In this document: piece after piece, positions 9,136 to 16,950 of the stretch
Position numbering within the stretch: the first letter of the stretch is position 1
How the letters are laid out: each line of letters opens with the position of its first letter
Assembly: GCA_900317635.1 (NCBI GenBank)
Contig: ONHN01000006.1
Coordinates: forward strand, 33,906-97,905
Origin: an uncultured Prevotellaceae bacterium
GTDB taxonomy: Bacteria > Bacteroidota > Bacteroidia > Bacteroidales > Bacteroidaceae
Reading direction: 5' to 3'
DNA length: 64,000 bases
Position numbers and translations under genes: made by a program
Notes under the pieces: model-generated
Database searches by the model: none
What the model was told of the DNA's origin: nothing
Seen by the model: only the letters and a program-made list of their open reading frames with translations

Positions 9136-9414
9136 CTATCCTATTCTTTTAAAAAAATCATCTAAGCTATCGCCAGGTTGCATCTCGTAAAACTTTCCCT
9201 GGTTGTATTCTTCACGAGCTTCCTCAATGTTCGATAGGAATTCCGCTTCGGTCATTTCTGTTGGGTCGGCCATCTCTTTCTTACACTCCCGACGCAAGCG
9301 GCGCAAAGCTTTCAGGGCACGCGCCATCAAGGTCTCGTCGGCTACGATGTAGCTCATTTCGCGTTGCAGGGCAACGTTCATCTGTACGGCTGTCATAGGC
9401 TTTTGGTATTGCAT
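9136..9414 (-). CDS. Antitoxin partner of the YoeB-type toxin
   Basis: 92 residues (MQYQKPMTAVQMNVALQREMSYIVADETLM...). It is placed directly upstream of the toxin with a 6-bp gap, the normal antitoxin-first order. The C-terminal half is acidic (EAEFLSNIEEAREEYNQGKF...GDSLDDFFKRIG), as expected for the toxin-wrapping tail, and the middle is basic (ALKALRRLRRECKK). I do not recognise a named DNA-binding fold such as Phd or ribbon-helix-helix with certainty; the assignment rests on position and composition. The gene looks intact although the toxin is not. A TATATTTG promoter box lies just upstream. Confidence 0.65.
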   Translation of the reverse strand: MQYQKPMTAVQMNVALQREMSYIVADETLMARALKALRRLRRECKKEMADPTEMTEAEFLSNIEEAREEYNQGKFYEMQPGDSLDDFFKRIG

Positions 9415-9437
9415 GGTTGTAACTCCCTTTTAGTTTG

Positions 9438-9445
9438 CAAATATA
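9438..9445 (-). promoter_or_regulatory. -7 promoter element for the toxin-antitoxin operon
   Basis: Read on the minus strand this is TATATTTG followed by C, a full match to the Bacteroidetes -7 TAnnTTTG box. It lies about 23 bp before the antitoxin ATG. The -33 TTTG partner is only weakly matched. Confidence 0.55.
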
Positions 9446-9471
9446 CGCTTTTCTTTAGGACAAGCCTACAT

Positions 9472-11076
9472 TTATACTGAAAAAACATCGCGGGCCACAG
9501 CTTCGGCGCAGCGTTCGCCGTCGATAGCTGCCGAAACGATGCCGCCGGCATAGCCAGCACCTTCGCCGCACGGATACAGGCCCTTGAGGCTCACGGAGCA
9601 AAGCGTCTCGGCATCGCGCACCAGACGAATGGGCGACGACGTGCGCGTTTCGACGCCTATCACGCTGGCTTCCTGCGTGAGGAAACCGTGGCTCTTACGT
9701 CCAAAGGCTTGGAAGGCGGCTTGCAAGCGCATACTGATGGGGCGGGGCAGCCAAAAGTGAAGGGGCGAGGCCACAAGCCCGGGCGCGTAGCTCGACGCGG
9801 GGAGGTCTGCACTGAGGCGGCCTCGCACAAAGTCGGTCATGCGCTGCGCTGGTGCTGTCTGCCGCCGACCGCCTTGCTGCCAAGCCAAGCGTTCAAGTTC
9901 TTCTTGAAATTGCAACATCTGCAAAGGGGAGGGGGCGGCACGATCGGCCTGAAAACTCATCGCTGCCACGTCCTCGGGGCGCACTTCCACCACCATGCCG
10001 CTGTTGCTCCAGGCACCGTTGCGCCCCGAAGGGCTCATGCCGTTCACAACGACTTGCTCGGCATCGCTGGCTGCGGGCACAACGAAACCGCCAGGACACA
10101 TGCAGAAGGAGTAAACGCCGCGACCTTCCACCTGTTGCACAAAGCTATATTCGGCTGCGGGCAGATACTGACCGCGACCTTGCGCACTGTGGTACTGTAT
10201 GCTGTCTATCAGTGCCGAAGGATGCTCTAAGCGCACGCCGACAGCAAAGCCTTTAGCTTCCATACATATATTATTATATAGGAAGCGATAAACGTCGCGG
10301 GCGGAATGGCCAGTGGCAAGAATGACGCCCGCGCCGCGATACTCAACGTCTTTCGTCTCTCCCTCGGCAATGGCAGTTTGCGTCCTTACGCCCACGCAGC
10401 GCCCGCCTTCGGAGATGAGCCCCGTCACCTTCGTCAGGAAATGCACATCGCCACCGCTCGCTACGATTTGCTGGCGCATACGCTCTATGACGCGGGGCAA
10501 GCGGTCGGTGCCTATGTGTGGATGGGCATCCACGAGGATGTCGGTTGAAGCGCCGTGCTGACAGAACACGCGCAGTATCTTCTCGGTCGAACCGCGCTTC
10601 TTCGAGCGAGTGTAGAGCTTACCGTCGCTGTAGGCACCAGCACCGCCTTCGCCAAAGGCGTAGTTGCTGTCGGGATTGACGCGGTGGGAACGCGAAATTT
10701 GCGCAAGGTCCTTCTTGCGGTTGTGTACGTCCCTGCCGCGTTCAAGCACGATGGGGCGCAGACCTAACTCTATCAGCCTGAGAGCGGCGAAATAGCCGCC
10801 AGGGCCTGCACCAACCACGATGACAGCGGGACGGTCCTCCACGTTGGGGTAGGGGATAGGCTCGAAAACGTTCTTCGGCACGGCCTCGCCAACATAGGCA
10901 TCAACGGTCAGATTGACCTTCACGCCGCCGCGACGCGCATCAATGCTGCGCCGCCGCACAACGACATCGTTAATAGCACCTACCTTCACGCCTATCTCGT
11001 TGGCAATACGGTCGAACAACGCCCGCCGCTGATAAGCTACGGCGGGCGTTAAGCGCAGTTGAAGCGTATAAGGCAT
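9472..11076 (-). CDS. NAD(P)/FAD-dependent oxidoreductase of the COG2509 type
   Basis: 534 residues. An N-terminal ~75-residue domain with basic stretches (VVVRRRSIDARRG) precedes a Rossmann FAD-binding motif at about 85-100 (VIVVGAGPGGYFAALRLIELG) with LERG after strand 2. The stretch SNYAFGEGGAGAYSDGKLYTR and the late GLYPCGEGAGYAGGIVSAAIDG are conserved in this family of uncharacterised FAD-dependent dehydrogenases. No signal peptide, so cytoplasmic. The substrate is unknown. Its neighbours (toxin-antitoxin pair, MFS transporter) give no functional hint. The ATG at 11076 fits the conserved start of the family. Confidence 0.85.
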   Translation of the reverse strand: MPYTLQLRLTPAVAYQRRALFDRIANEIGVKVGAINDVVVRRRSIDARRGGVKVNLTVDAYVGEAVPKNVFEPIPYPNVEDRPAVIVVGAGPGGYFAALRLIELGLRPIVLERGRDVHNRKKDLAQISRSHRVNPDSNYAFGEGGAGAYSDGKLYTRSKKRGSTEKILRVFCQHGASTDILVDAHPHIGTDRLPRVIERMRQQIVASGGDVHFLTKVTGLISEGGRCVGVRTQTAIAEGETKDVEYRGAGVILATGHSARDVYRFLYNNICMEAKGFAVGVRLEHPSALIDSIQYHSAQGRGQYLPAAEYSFVQQVEGRGVYSFCMCPGGFVVPAASDAEQVVVNGMSPSGRNGAWSNSGMVVEVRPEDVAAMSFQADRAAPSPLQMLQFQEELERLAWQQGGRRQTAPAQRMTDFVRGRLSADLPASSYAPGLVASPLHFWLPRPISMRLQAAFQAFGRKSHGFLTQEASVIGVETRTSSPIRLVRDAETLCSVSLKGLYPCGEGAGYAGGIVSAAIDGERCAEAVARDVFSV

Positions 11077-11176
11077 AGCGTTACTTGTTTTAGTCTTTAA
11101 CCTTCTAAGTATCTTTTACTCCCTCGCTTTGTATAAGAAAGCAGGGAGAGTGGAGCAAGCTTTCCCTTTTTTTAGT

Positions 11177-11234
11177 ATCCACTCCTCCCTCGCCCTTTTG
11201 GGGAGAGGGGGCAGGGGGGAGAGAGGGGCTACTC
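11177..11234. repeat. Dispersed ~50-bp repeat (CCCTCTCTCCCC family) after the MFS gene
   Basis: Second copy of the element at 7187-7244, sharing TATCCACTCC at one end and GGGGGAGAGAGGGGCT at the other. Like the first copy it abuts the stop codon of a minus-strand gene. Its internal GCCCTTTTGGGG hairpin could end transcription. Confidence 0.6.
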
Positions 11235-12854
11235 CTACTCCTTTATGTTCGGCTCCTCAAGTCCAATGCCTTTCTTCTTATCTACAACCTTCAGCACGAG
11301 GCCAAGCAGCAGGGCTATCACGCCTAACGAGGCCAGCATGATGAGGGCGTAGGTGTAGTCATACTGCGTGGGATCGGTCACGTCGGGGTTGGTCTTGTCA
11401 AGCACCTTGCCAATGAGCAAGGGGAAGAGCCAAAGGCCGATGTTCTGTATCCAGAAAATCAGGGCGTAGGCCGAACCTATAATCTTAGGCTCTACCAGCT
11501 TTGGCACACTGGGCCACAGCGAGGCAGGAACCAGCGAGAACGAGGCTCCCAACACGAGGATTGTCAGGTACGCAATGGCCACACCGCCAACCGTGCTGTC
11601 GCTGAACAGCGGCAAAACGAAGGCAAACGTCAGGTGGCAAGCTATGAGCAACAACGAACCAAGCACGAGCATCGAGGCGGCCTTGCCTTTGTGATCGACG
11701 TAGCTGCCAAGGATGGGCGTGATGAGCACGGCCAACAGGGGGAACACGGCAAAGATGGCGGCTGCCGACTGACGCATGTAGCCCATGTAGCAGTACGCAA
11801 CGAGCGATACGACTGAAACGCCTAAAAGCAGGTAGCGCAGGCTTGCCTTCTTCTGGAAGTTGCTGGCGAAACCAGCGGCGGCTACTACCAACATGATGAC
11901 GTACTGCACAATGGTCACAGCCTCGCTGGCCCAGAACGAACCAGCGGCGGGTTCAACAAGCGTCAGGTTGCATTGCAACATGTTCACGGCATACTTCTGG
12001 AACGGGAAGATAGCACTGTAGTACAACACGCAAAGCAGGGCAACAAGCCAGAAACCGCTACTGCTGAGGATCTGACCAAGGTCACTGATCTTGAATGGAT
12101 CGTCTTTCTCTTCGGCCTCACCAGTTTGCGCGTCAAGCTTCTTGTCCATGAAGAAGTAAACAACAAACATCATCAGCGCAATACACAGCAACACCACGCC
12201 GAAGGCAACCGAACGGCTCACGCTCACTTCGCCACCAAGCTTCGCAAAGAAGGGCGAGAAAATCATACACGTGGCAACGCCAAGACGTGCCAACGCCATT
12301 TCGCTACCCATGGCCAAAGCCATCTCCCTGCCCTTGAACCACTTCACGATACCACGGCTCACGGTGATACCGGCCATCTCGCAGCCGCAACCGAAGATCA
12401 TAAAACCAATGGCGGCTACTTTGGCCGAGGCGGGCATGCCTTGATAGAACGGGGAAACACCCAGCTCTTCAAACCCAGGGATGTAGTTCAGGTTGTTCGT
12501 AAACCACGTTTCCAGGCCGCTGCCAATGAAAGCGTCGCTGACGGCGTACCACTTGATAAGCGCACCGCCAAGCATCACGGCACCACTCAATACGGCGGTA
12601 AAGCGAACGCCCATCTTGTCGAGGATAATGCCGGCAAAGATGAGGAAGAAAACAAAGACGTTGAGGAACGTCTCGGCACCCTGCATCGTGCCAAAGGCGG
12701 TGCTGTCCCAACCGCGCTGGCTCTCCATCAAGTCTTTGATAGGAGACAGGATGTCCATGAAGATGTACGAGCAAAACATGGCTAAGGCCAACAGCAAAAG
12801 GGCTGTCCAGCGCATAGCGGCGGAATCGCGCAAGGTCTTTAGTTGATCTGTCAT
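11235..12854 (-). CDS. Major facilitator superfamily transporter
   Basis: 539 residues with about 12 hydrophobic segments. The first follows MTDQLKTLRDSAAMRW, and the segments are joined by short charged loops such as DKMGVRF, the usual MFS loop 2-3 signature (GxxxD-x-x-G-x-R). A central basic loop (FMDKKLDAQTGEAEEKDD) separates the two six-helix halves. The tail is charged (KVVDKKKGIGLEEPNIKE). The substrate cannot be read from sequence; the general layout resembles organic-acid or peptide MFS carriers. It stands alone, followed by a dispersed repeat that may act as its terminator, and its 5' neighbour is yggS. The ATG at 12854 is the first in frame. Confidence 0.85.
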   Translation of the reverse strand: MTDQLKTLRDSAAMRWTALLLLALAMFCSYIFMDILSPIKDLMESQRGWDSTAFGTMQGAETFLNVFVFFLIFAGIILDKMGVRFTAVLSGAVMLGGALIKWYAVSDAFIGSGLETWFTNNLNYIPGFEELGVSPFYQGMPASAKVAAIGFMIFGCGCEMAGITVSRGIVKWFKGREMALAMGSEMALARLGVATCMIFSPFFAKLGGEVSVSRSVAFGVVLLCIALMMFVVYFFMDKKLDAQTGEAEEKDDPFKISDLGQILSSSGFWLVALLCVLYYSAIFPFQKYAVNMLQCNLTLVEPAAGSFWASEAVTIVQYVIMLVVAAAGFASNFQKKASLRYLLLGVSVVSLVAYCYMGYMRQSAAAIFAVFPLLAVLITPILGSYVDHKGKAASMLVLGSLLLIACHLTFAFVLPLFSDSTVGGVAIAYLTILVLGASFSLVPASLWPSVPKLVEPKIIGSAYALIFWIQNIGLWLFPLLIGKVLDKTNPDVTDPTQYDYTYALIMLASLGVIALLLGLVLKVVDKKKGIGLEEPNIKE

Positions 12855-12931
12855 TTCTCAGATATGTTTATGTGTTATTTGTATCAATAGAAAGAATGGT
12901 ACGTTTTTTGCATCGTTTATAGCCCACGGCC

Positions 12932-13603
12932 TCAGTACGTTCTCTCGCCAAAGATGGCCGTGCCAATGCGCACCATCGTGCTGCCTTCTTCAAGGGCTAT
13001 CGCGTAGTCACCACTCATACCGTAGCTGCGAACGCTAAAGCCCTCGTCGGCAGGAAAGTACGTGGTCCGAAGTTCTTCAAACAGTTGGCGCGCCTGCCGG
13101 AAGTCGGCGCGGATGCGCGCCTCGTCGTCGGTGTTGGTGGCCATGCACATTAGGCCGCATAGCCGCACGCCTTCAAGCTGACGCCATTCGCCGCCTGCCA
13201 TCCACAAGCGCAGTTCCTCGGCCGTAAAGCCAAACTTGGTTTCTTCCGCTGCCACGTGCACCTGCAGCAGGCAATCGGTCTTGCGGCCTATGCGCACACT
13301 TTCCTTACTGACTTCGCGAAGCAAACGGGGCGAGTCGCCGCTGTGTATCAGGCTCACGTGGGGCAAAAGCTGGCGCACTTTGTTGCGCTGCAAATGACCG
13401 ATGAAGTGCCACCGGATGTCGGCGGGCAGGGCCGCCGCTTTGCGCACAAGTTCTTGCACGTGGCTCTCGCCAAAGTCGCGCTGACCAGCGGCGTAGGCCT
13501 TTTCAAGTTCGCTTTCAGGGTGATACTTCGAAACGGCTACCAGCGTGGCCGTCGGAGGGAGCGTGGCGGCTATGCGACGTAAGTTTTCTGCTATTTCCTG
13601 CAT
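12932..13603 (-). CDS. YggS-family pyridoxal phosphate homeostasis protein
   Basis: 223 residues, the usual length of YggS/PROSC. It is a fold-type III PLP-binding protein without known catalysis that buffers PLP. Family motifs are AVSKYHPESELEKAYAAGQRDFGESHVQE, with the PLP lysine at about residue 26, WHFIGHLQRNKV, IHSGDS, LCGLMCMAT and the phosphate-binding end LEEGSTMVRIGTAIFGER. The stop of the DUF4494 gene is 13 bp upstream, so the two are probably one transcript, a frequent pairing in Bacteroidales. The start is the ATG at 13603. Confidence 0.93.
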   Translation of the reverse strand: MQEIAENLRRIAATLPPTATLVAVSKYHPESELEKAYAAGQRDFGESHVQELVRKAAALPADIRWHFIGHLQRNKVRQLLPHVSLIHSGDSPRLLREVSKESVRIGRKTDCLLQVHVAAEETKFGFTAEELRLWMAGGEWRQLEGVRLCGLMCMATNTDDEARIRADFRQARQLFEELRTTYFPADEGFSVRSYGMSGDYAIALEEGSTMVRIGTAIFGERTY

Positions 13604-13616
13604 CTCTCTCGGCTCA

Positions 13617-14084
13617 CTATTGTTGGGCGGCGGCGGCTTCGGCTTCGCTGCGCACTTGATAGTGGAACACGTCCATAATGGGCGTTTCGGCTATGGCGGA
13701 AATGGTGAAGTCCATGACGGAACCTTTCGTGCCCTCGTCAAGGCGGGCAATGGCATCGCGCACGTCGGCAGCTTGAACCAGCACGTTTTGCGTCGACTTC
13801 TTTTCCTTACCCGTCTTCTCGTCCAACGTGATGAAAACGAGCTTAAAACGGAAAAAGCGGTCCGCGCTCTCGGCCGTACTCTCAAATATCTCCACGTAGC
13901 GCGCGCGCTTGATGTCGGCCACTTCGTAAGCACCACTCATGTAGGGCTTTATCTCTTCTATGATGCGCTTCTCGGCCTCGGTGAAACTGATGGCATCTAC
14001 AAGGTAAGGTTCGCTCACTTTCTTCAGACCACCGTCTTCCTGTGTCTTCTCATACTTGACGGTGCATTGAAACCAATTTTCCAT
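13617..14084 (-). CDS. DUF4494 family protein
   Basis: 155 residues, no signal peptide or membrane segment. It begins MENWFQCTVKYEKTQEDG and carries SEPYLVDAISFTEAEKRIIEEI, hallmarks of DUF4494, a small conserved Bacteroidetes family of unknown function. The C-terminus is alanine/glutamate rich (SEAEAAAAQQ). It is directly upstream of yggS with a 13-bp gap, suggesting co-expression. No catalytic residues can be pointed out. Recognition of the family is confident; the role is not known. Confidence 0.85.
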   Translation of the reverse strand: MENWFQCTVKYEKTQEDGGLKKVSEPYLVDAISFTEAEKRIIEEIKPYMSGAYEVADIKRARYVEIFESTAESADRFFRFKLVFITLDEKTGKEKKSTQNVLVQAADVRDAIARLDEGTKGSVMDFTISAIAETPIMDVFHYQVRSEAEAAAAQQ

Positions 14085-14155
14085 ATTCTGCGTTTTTGTG
14101 TTTATGCGGTGAGTAAAGTTTCTTCAACCTTTCAACATCCAACCTTAAAACCCTC

Positions 14156-14995
14156 TTACATCCTCAGCTGCTCCAGCGAGAAACCGCCCATCAGGCAGCT
14201 GCGGTCCACGTTGCCGCGAATGCCGTCGATGCTTCCCTTGTCGGAGTATTGCCACATGATGTAGTCGCGTCCGTCTTCCAGGCGCGGCTCGCTGCTGGTG
14301 TAGGCGGCTATCATCCACTGATATTCGCGGAAATAGCCCGTGAAGTGCTTGTTGTAGAAATTGCGATAGGTGTAGAGTAGGGGACGCTTGCCGTAGTAAT
14401 CGGTCACGGCCTGGCAGAAGGCTTGCAAGTCGGCCACGAGCTTCGACGTGCTCACCCGACCCGTCACTTCAATGTCTATCATCGGAACAAGGTCTTGGTC
14501 CTCTTTGCGAACATTGTTCTTTAGGTGCGCCAGTTGCTGACGCCAATCCACGTTGGGACGATAGAAATGGTAGCACCCAACACTAATGCCTGCCTTGCGC
14601 GCGCCCTCAAGGTTGCGCTGATAATAGCTGTCAACGAAGCTGTTGCCTTCCGTTGCTTTGATGTAAACGTAACTAATGTTGTTGTTCTTAGCTACGCGAT
14701 CCCAATCAATGGCATACTGATAGTGAGAAACGTCAATGCCTTGCGTGTAGCGCGTGTTGATGTTGCCGTGGCCCTTTCCACTGCTCTTGTCTTCTTTACG
14801 GGGCAAGAGGAAGTCGGTCAGCGGGGCAATGGCTTCCTCCGGACGACCATGACGAACGGGCCTATCGGGCTCCGAAACGATGGCATTACCCGCCGAAGTA
14901 CCCTTCTTGGGCTTACGACGATCGGAGGCAAAGGCGGAGGACGTCACGCAAAAGCACAGCACGATGGATGCTATTATCTTGATATCTAACTTCAT
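14156..14995 (-). CDS. Exported glycoside hydrolase family 25 muramidase
   Basis: 279 residues from the ATG at 14995 (MKLDIKIIASIVLCFCVTSSAFAS); the open frame extends 20 codons upstream without a better start. The signal peptide directs it to the periplasm or outside. After a ~55-residue low-complexity linker the GH25 lysozyme domain starts: GIDVSHYQ (Asp at about 88), YIKATEGNSF (Glu at about 116), GCYHFYRP and PMIDIEV (Asp 174 and Glu 176), i.e. the conserved acidic residues that cleave MurNAc-GlcNAc bonds. A TAATTTTG promoter box lies 71 bp upstream. Divergently transcribed from another peptidoglycan enzyme gene, mltG, across a 916-bp gap. Confidence 0.92.
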   Translation of the reverse strand: MKLDIKIIASIVLCFCVTSSAFASDRRKPKKGTSAGNAIVSEPDRPVRHGRPEEAIAPLTDFLLPRKEDKSSGKGHGNINTRYTQGIDVSHYQYAIDWDRVAKNNNISYVYIKATEGNSFVDSYYQRNLEGARKAGISVGCYHFYRPNVDWRQQLAHLKNNVRKEDQDLVPMIDIEVTGRVSTSKLVADLQAFCQAVTDYYGKRPLLYTYRNFYNKHFTGYFREYQWMIAAYTSSEPRLEDGRDYIMWQYSDKGSIDGIRGNVDRSCLMGGFSLEQLRM

Positions 14996-15065
14996 AAGTA
15001 AACGTTTGGTGGATAGAAAGGCCCTCAGAAAACGGGGTAGGGGCTTCAAAACCAAATTCAGGGTG

Positions 15066-15073
15066 CAAAATTA
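15066..15073 (-). promoter_or_regulatory. -7 promoter element for the GH25 gene
   Basis: On the minus strand this reads TAATTTTG, matching TAnnTTTG. A weak -33 partner (TTGG) lies 18 bp upstream. The transcript would have a leader of about 60 nt. CAATTTTTCCGCCT is repeated directly at 15074 and 15137, just upstream, 63 bp apart. Confidence 0.5.
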
Positions 15074-15285
15074 CAATTTTTCCGCCTACAACCAACAACG
15101 TTTGTTGTTAATTTGTGTAATTTCATCGCTATAAACCAATTTTTCCGCCTTTACAACGAATGTCTCAGGACGGTGAAAGATGCCTCGCGCACGCCTCTTT
15201 TTCCGTTTCAGAAATTTTGCCGTCTGTGCGTAGCGCGTACTGCATACGAACCTCGCAGGCCAGCAGTCCACATGGGTAAGCCTTA

Positions 15286-15558
15286 TCATTTTCTTCGCAA
15301 AGCTACCGCATTTGCTGCATACCGCCGCATTTTTTTCGCCCAGCGCCGTAAGTTTTCAGCAAAAGCCTCTAAGTTTTTCGCAAAAGCTATGAAGTTATAA
15401 ATCTCGGCGGGAAATATATATTTCTCGGCGGGAAATGTATATTTCTCGGCGTGTTATGTACATTTCCCGCCGAGATTTATAACTTCAGTGCCTTGCAAGA
15501 AAACTTCAAAAGCGCACACAAAAACTTCAATGCGCTCTGCCACAACTTGTTGGCTTTA
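15286..15558. repeat. 21-bp-period degenerate tandem array (13 units) in the GH25/mltG divergent gap
   Basis: Thirteen consecutive units of exactly 21 bp can be laid out from 15286. The boxes AAGTT at 15350, 15371 and 15392, TCTCGGCGGG at 15402 and 15423, and AACTTC at 15481, 15502 and 15523 keep the phase. The left half is written in one orientation (AAGTTTTTCGC-like) and the right half in the other (AAACTTC-like). A perfect 25-bp inverted repeat, 15391-15415 against 15462-15486, sits at the centre. The array lies well upstream of both flanking genes. Confidence 0.75.
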
Positions 15559-15750
15559 TCTGCACATCCTATCTGCTACATCGCGCAAAACTCCATTGCT
15601 TGTAATAATCCGTGCAAAGCCGCTCATTTTTCGCCTCAACCCACCAAAATCTCCTCCAGACCTCCGACAACCCTTTTCACACAGAATTGGTATTATGTTT
15701 AATAGTATTTCTTTTTTGCTTCGTGGCTCTATCGTTCGAAACAAAAGCCT

Positions 15751-15758
15751 TATATTTG
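15751..15758 (+). promoter_or_regulatory. -7 promoter element for mltG
   Basis: TATATTTG followed by C, a full match to the Bacteroidetes -7 box, with no clear -33 TTTG at the right distance. The implied leader to the mltG ATG is about 145 nt. Between the 21-bp array (ending 15558) and this box I see nothing else. Confidence 0.5.
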
Positions 15759-15911
15759 CAAAAGAAAAGGCGTAAAGCAAATTCTATACTCCCTTACGTC
15801 AACGAAGAAGAAAGCATAAAAGAATTAGGATAAAAGCCATTAAAAATAATCAAAAGGTTGATAAACATTCGTAAAACCATATCACTACATTCGAAAAAAC
15901 ATTTGTGAAAT

Positions 15912-16943
15912 ATGAAAGAAACTTTTTTGCATAGAAAACGAAAGCACTTAGCCCTCGCGCTGGCGGCCATCGTCGTGGCGCTCGGCTGTGCGGCCTACTA
16001 CTTCATATATGCCGACTTCACCCGCCAAGCGGACTGCACCATTTATATACGCGATGGCGAAACAACCGAACAAGTCTTCGCGCGCCTCGACTCGGTAGCG
16101 GCGCCCGGTCATGCCGCCTCATTCCGATTTCTGGCGCGCATGACGGGTTATGGGCCTGCCGTGCGCACGGGTCACTACCTCGTCAGCAAGACGAGCACAC
16201 TGGACCTCCTGCGACACCTGAAAAACGGCATACAAGAACCCGTGCGCATCCACGTGCCCGTCGTGAACCTCCCACAAGATTTGGCTAAGCGCTTGGCAAA
16301 AAAACTGGCAACGGATTCGGCTTCTTTCGCAACGGCCTTCGCCGACAGCGCCCTGCTGAGTACGTACGACCTCAAACCCGCCGAGCTCTTTTGCATGATA
16401 CTTCCCGATACTTACGAACTCTATTGGGACCTTACGCCCAAGGCTTTCCTGGACCGCATGCAGCGCGAGAACAAACGTTTCTGGAACGACGAACGACTGG
16501 CCAAAGCTAAGGCGGCGGGACTCACGCCTAAGGAAGTGGTGACGCTGGCAAGCATCGTAGAAAAAGAGACAGCCAACAAAGAAGAGAAGCCCACCATTGC
16601 CGGCCTCTACCTCAACCGCCTGCGCAAAGGCATGAAGTTGGGCGCCGACCCAACGGTGAAGTTTGCCGTTGGCGATTTCGCGCTTAGGCGCATCCTCAAC
16701 AAGCATTTGCAAACCGACAGCCCTTATAACACCTACCAGCACGAGGGCTTGCCGCCAGGTCCTATCTGCCTTCCAGAGCGCGAAAGCATTGAGGCCGTGC
16801 TCAACTACGAGCCAAACGAATATCTGTATATGTGTGCGAAGGAAGACTTCAGCGGTCGCCACAACTTCGCGCGAACGGGAGAGGAACACATGGCAAATGC
16901 CCGACGCTATCAGAAGGCCTTGAACGAACGTGGCATAAAGTAA
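15912..16943 (+). CDS. mltG: Endolytic peptidoglycan transglycosylase MltG
   Basis: 343 residues. A basic N-terminus (MKETFLHRKRKH) and one membrane helix (LALALAAIVVALGCAAYYFIYA) anchor it in the inner membrane; the YceG-like domain faces the periplasm. The key stretch VVTLASIVEKETANKEEKPTIAGLYLNRLRKGMKLGADPTV contains the catalytic Glu of the family (in VEKE), and the end NEYLYMCAKEDFSGRHNFARTGEEHMANARRY is diagnostic. It cuts nascent glycan strands and so sets their length. GH3 and GH29 genes follow after 7 bp, but this is probably operon sharing rather than a common pathway. The ATG at 15912 immediately precedes the basic N-terminus. Confidence 0.95.
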   Translation: MKETFLHRKRKHLALALAAIVVALGCAAYYFIYADFTRQADCTIYIRDGETTEQVFARLDSVAAPGHAASFRFLARMTGYGPAVRTGHYLVSKTSTLDLLRHLKNGIQEPVRIHVPVVNLPQDLAKRLAKKLATDSASFATAFADSALLSTYDLKPAELFCMILPDTYELYWDLTPKAFLDRMQRENKRFWNDERLAKAKAAGLTPKEVVTLASIVEKETANKEEKPTIAGLYLNRLRKGMKLGADPTVKFAVGDFALRRILNKHLQTDSPYNTYQHEGLPPGPICLPERESIEAVLNYEPNEYLYMCAKEDFSGRHNFARTGEEHMANARRYQKALNERGIK

Positions 16944-16950
16944 ACACGAA

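Noticed and set aside
15391-15486. Rho-independent terminator explanation for the 25-bp inverted repeat
   Set aside because: The arms are separated by 46 bp, there is no T-tract, and no gene ends nearby; it is better seen as part of the 21-bp array.
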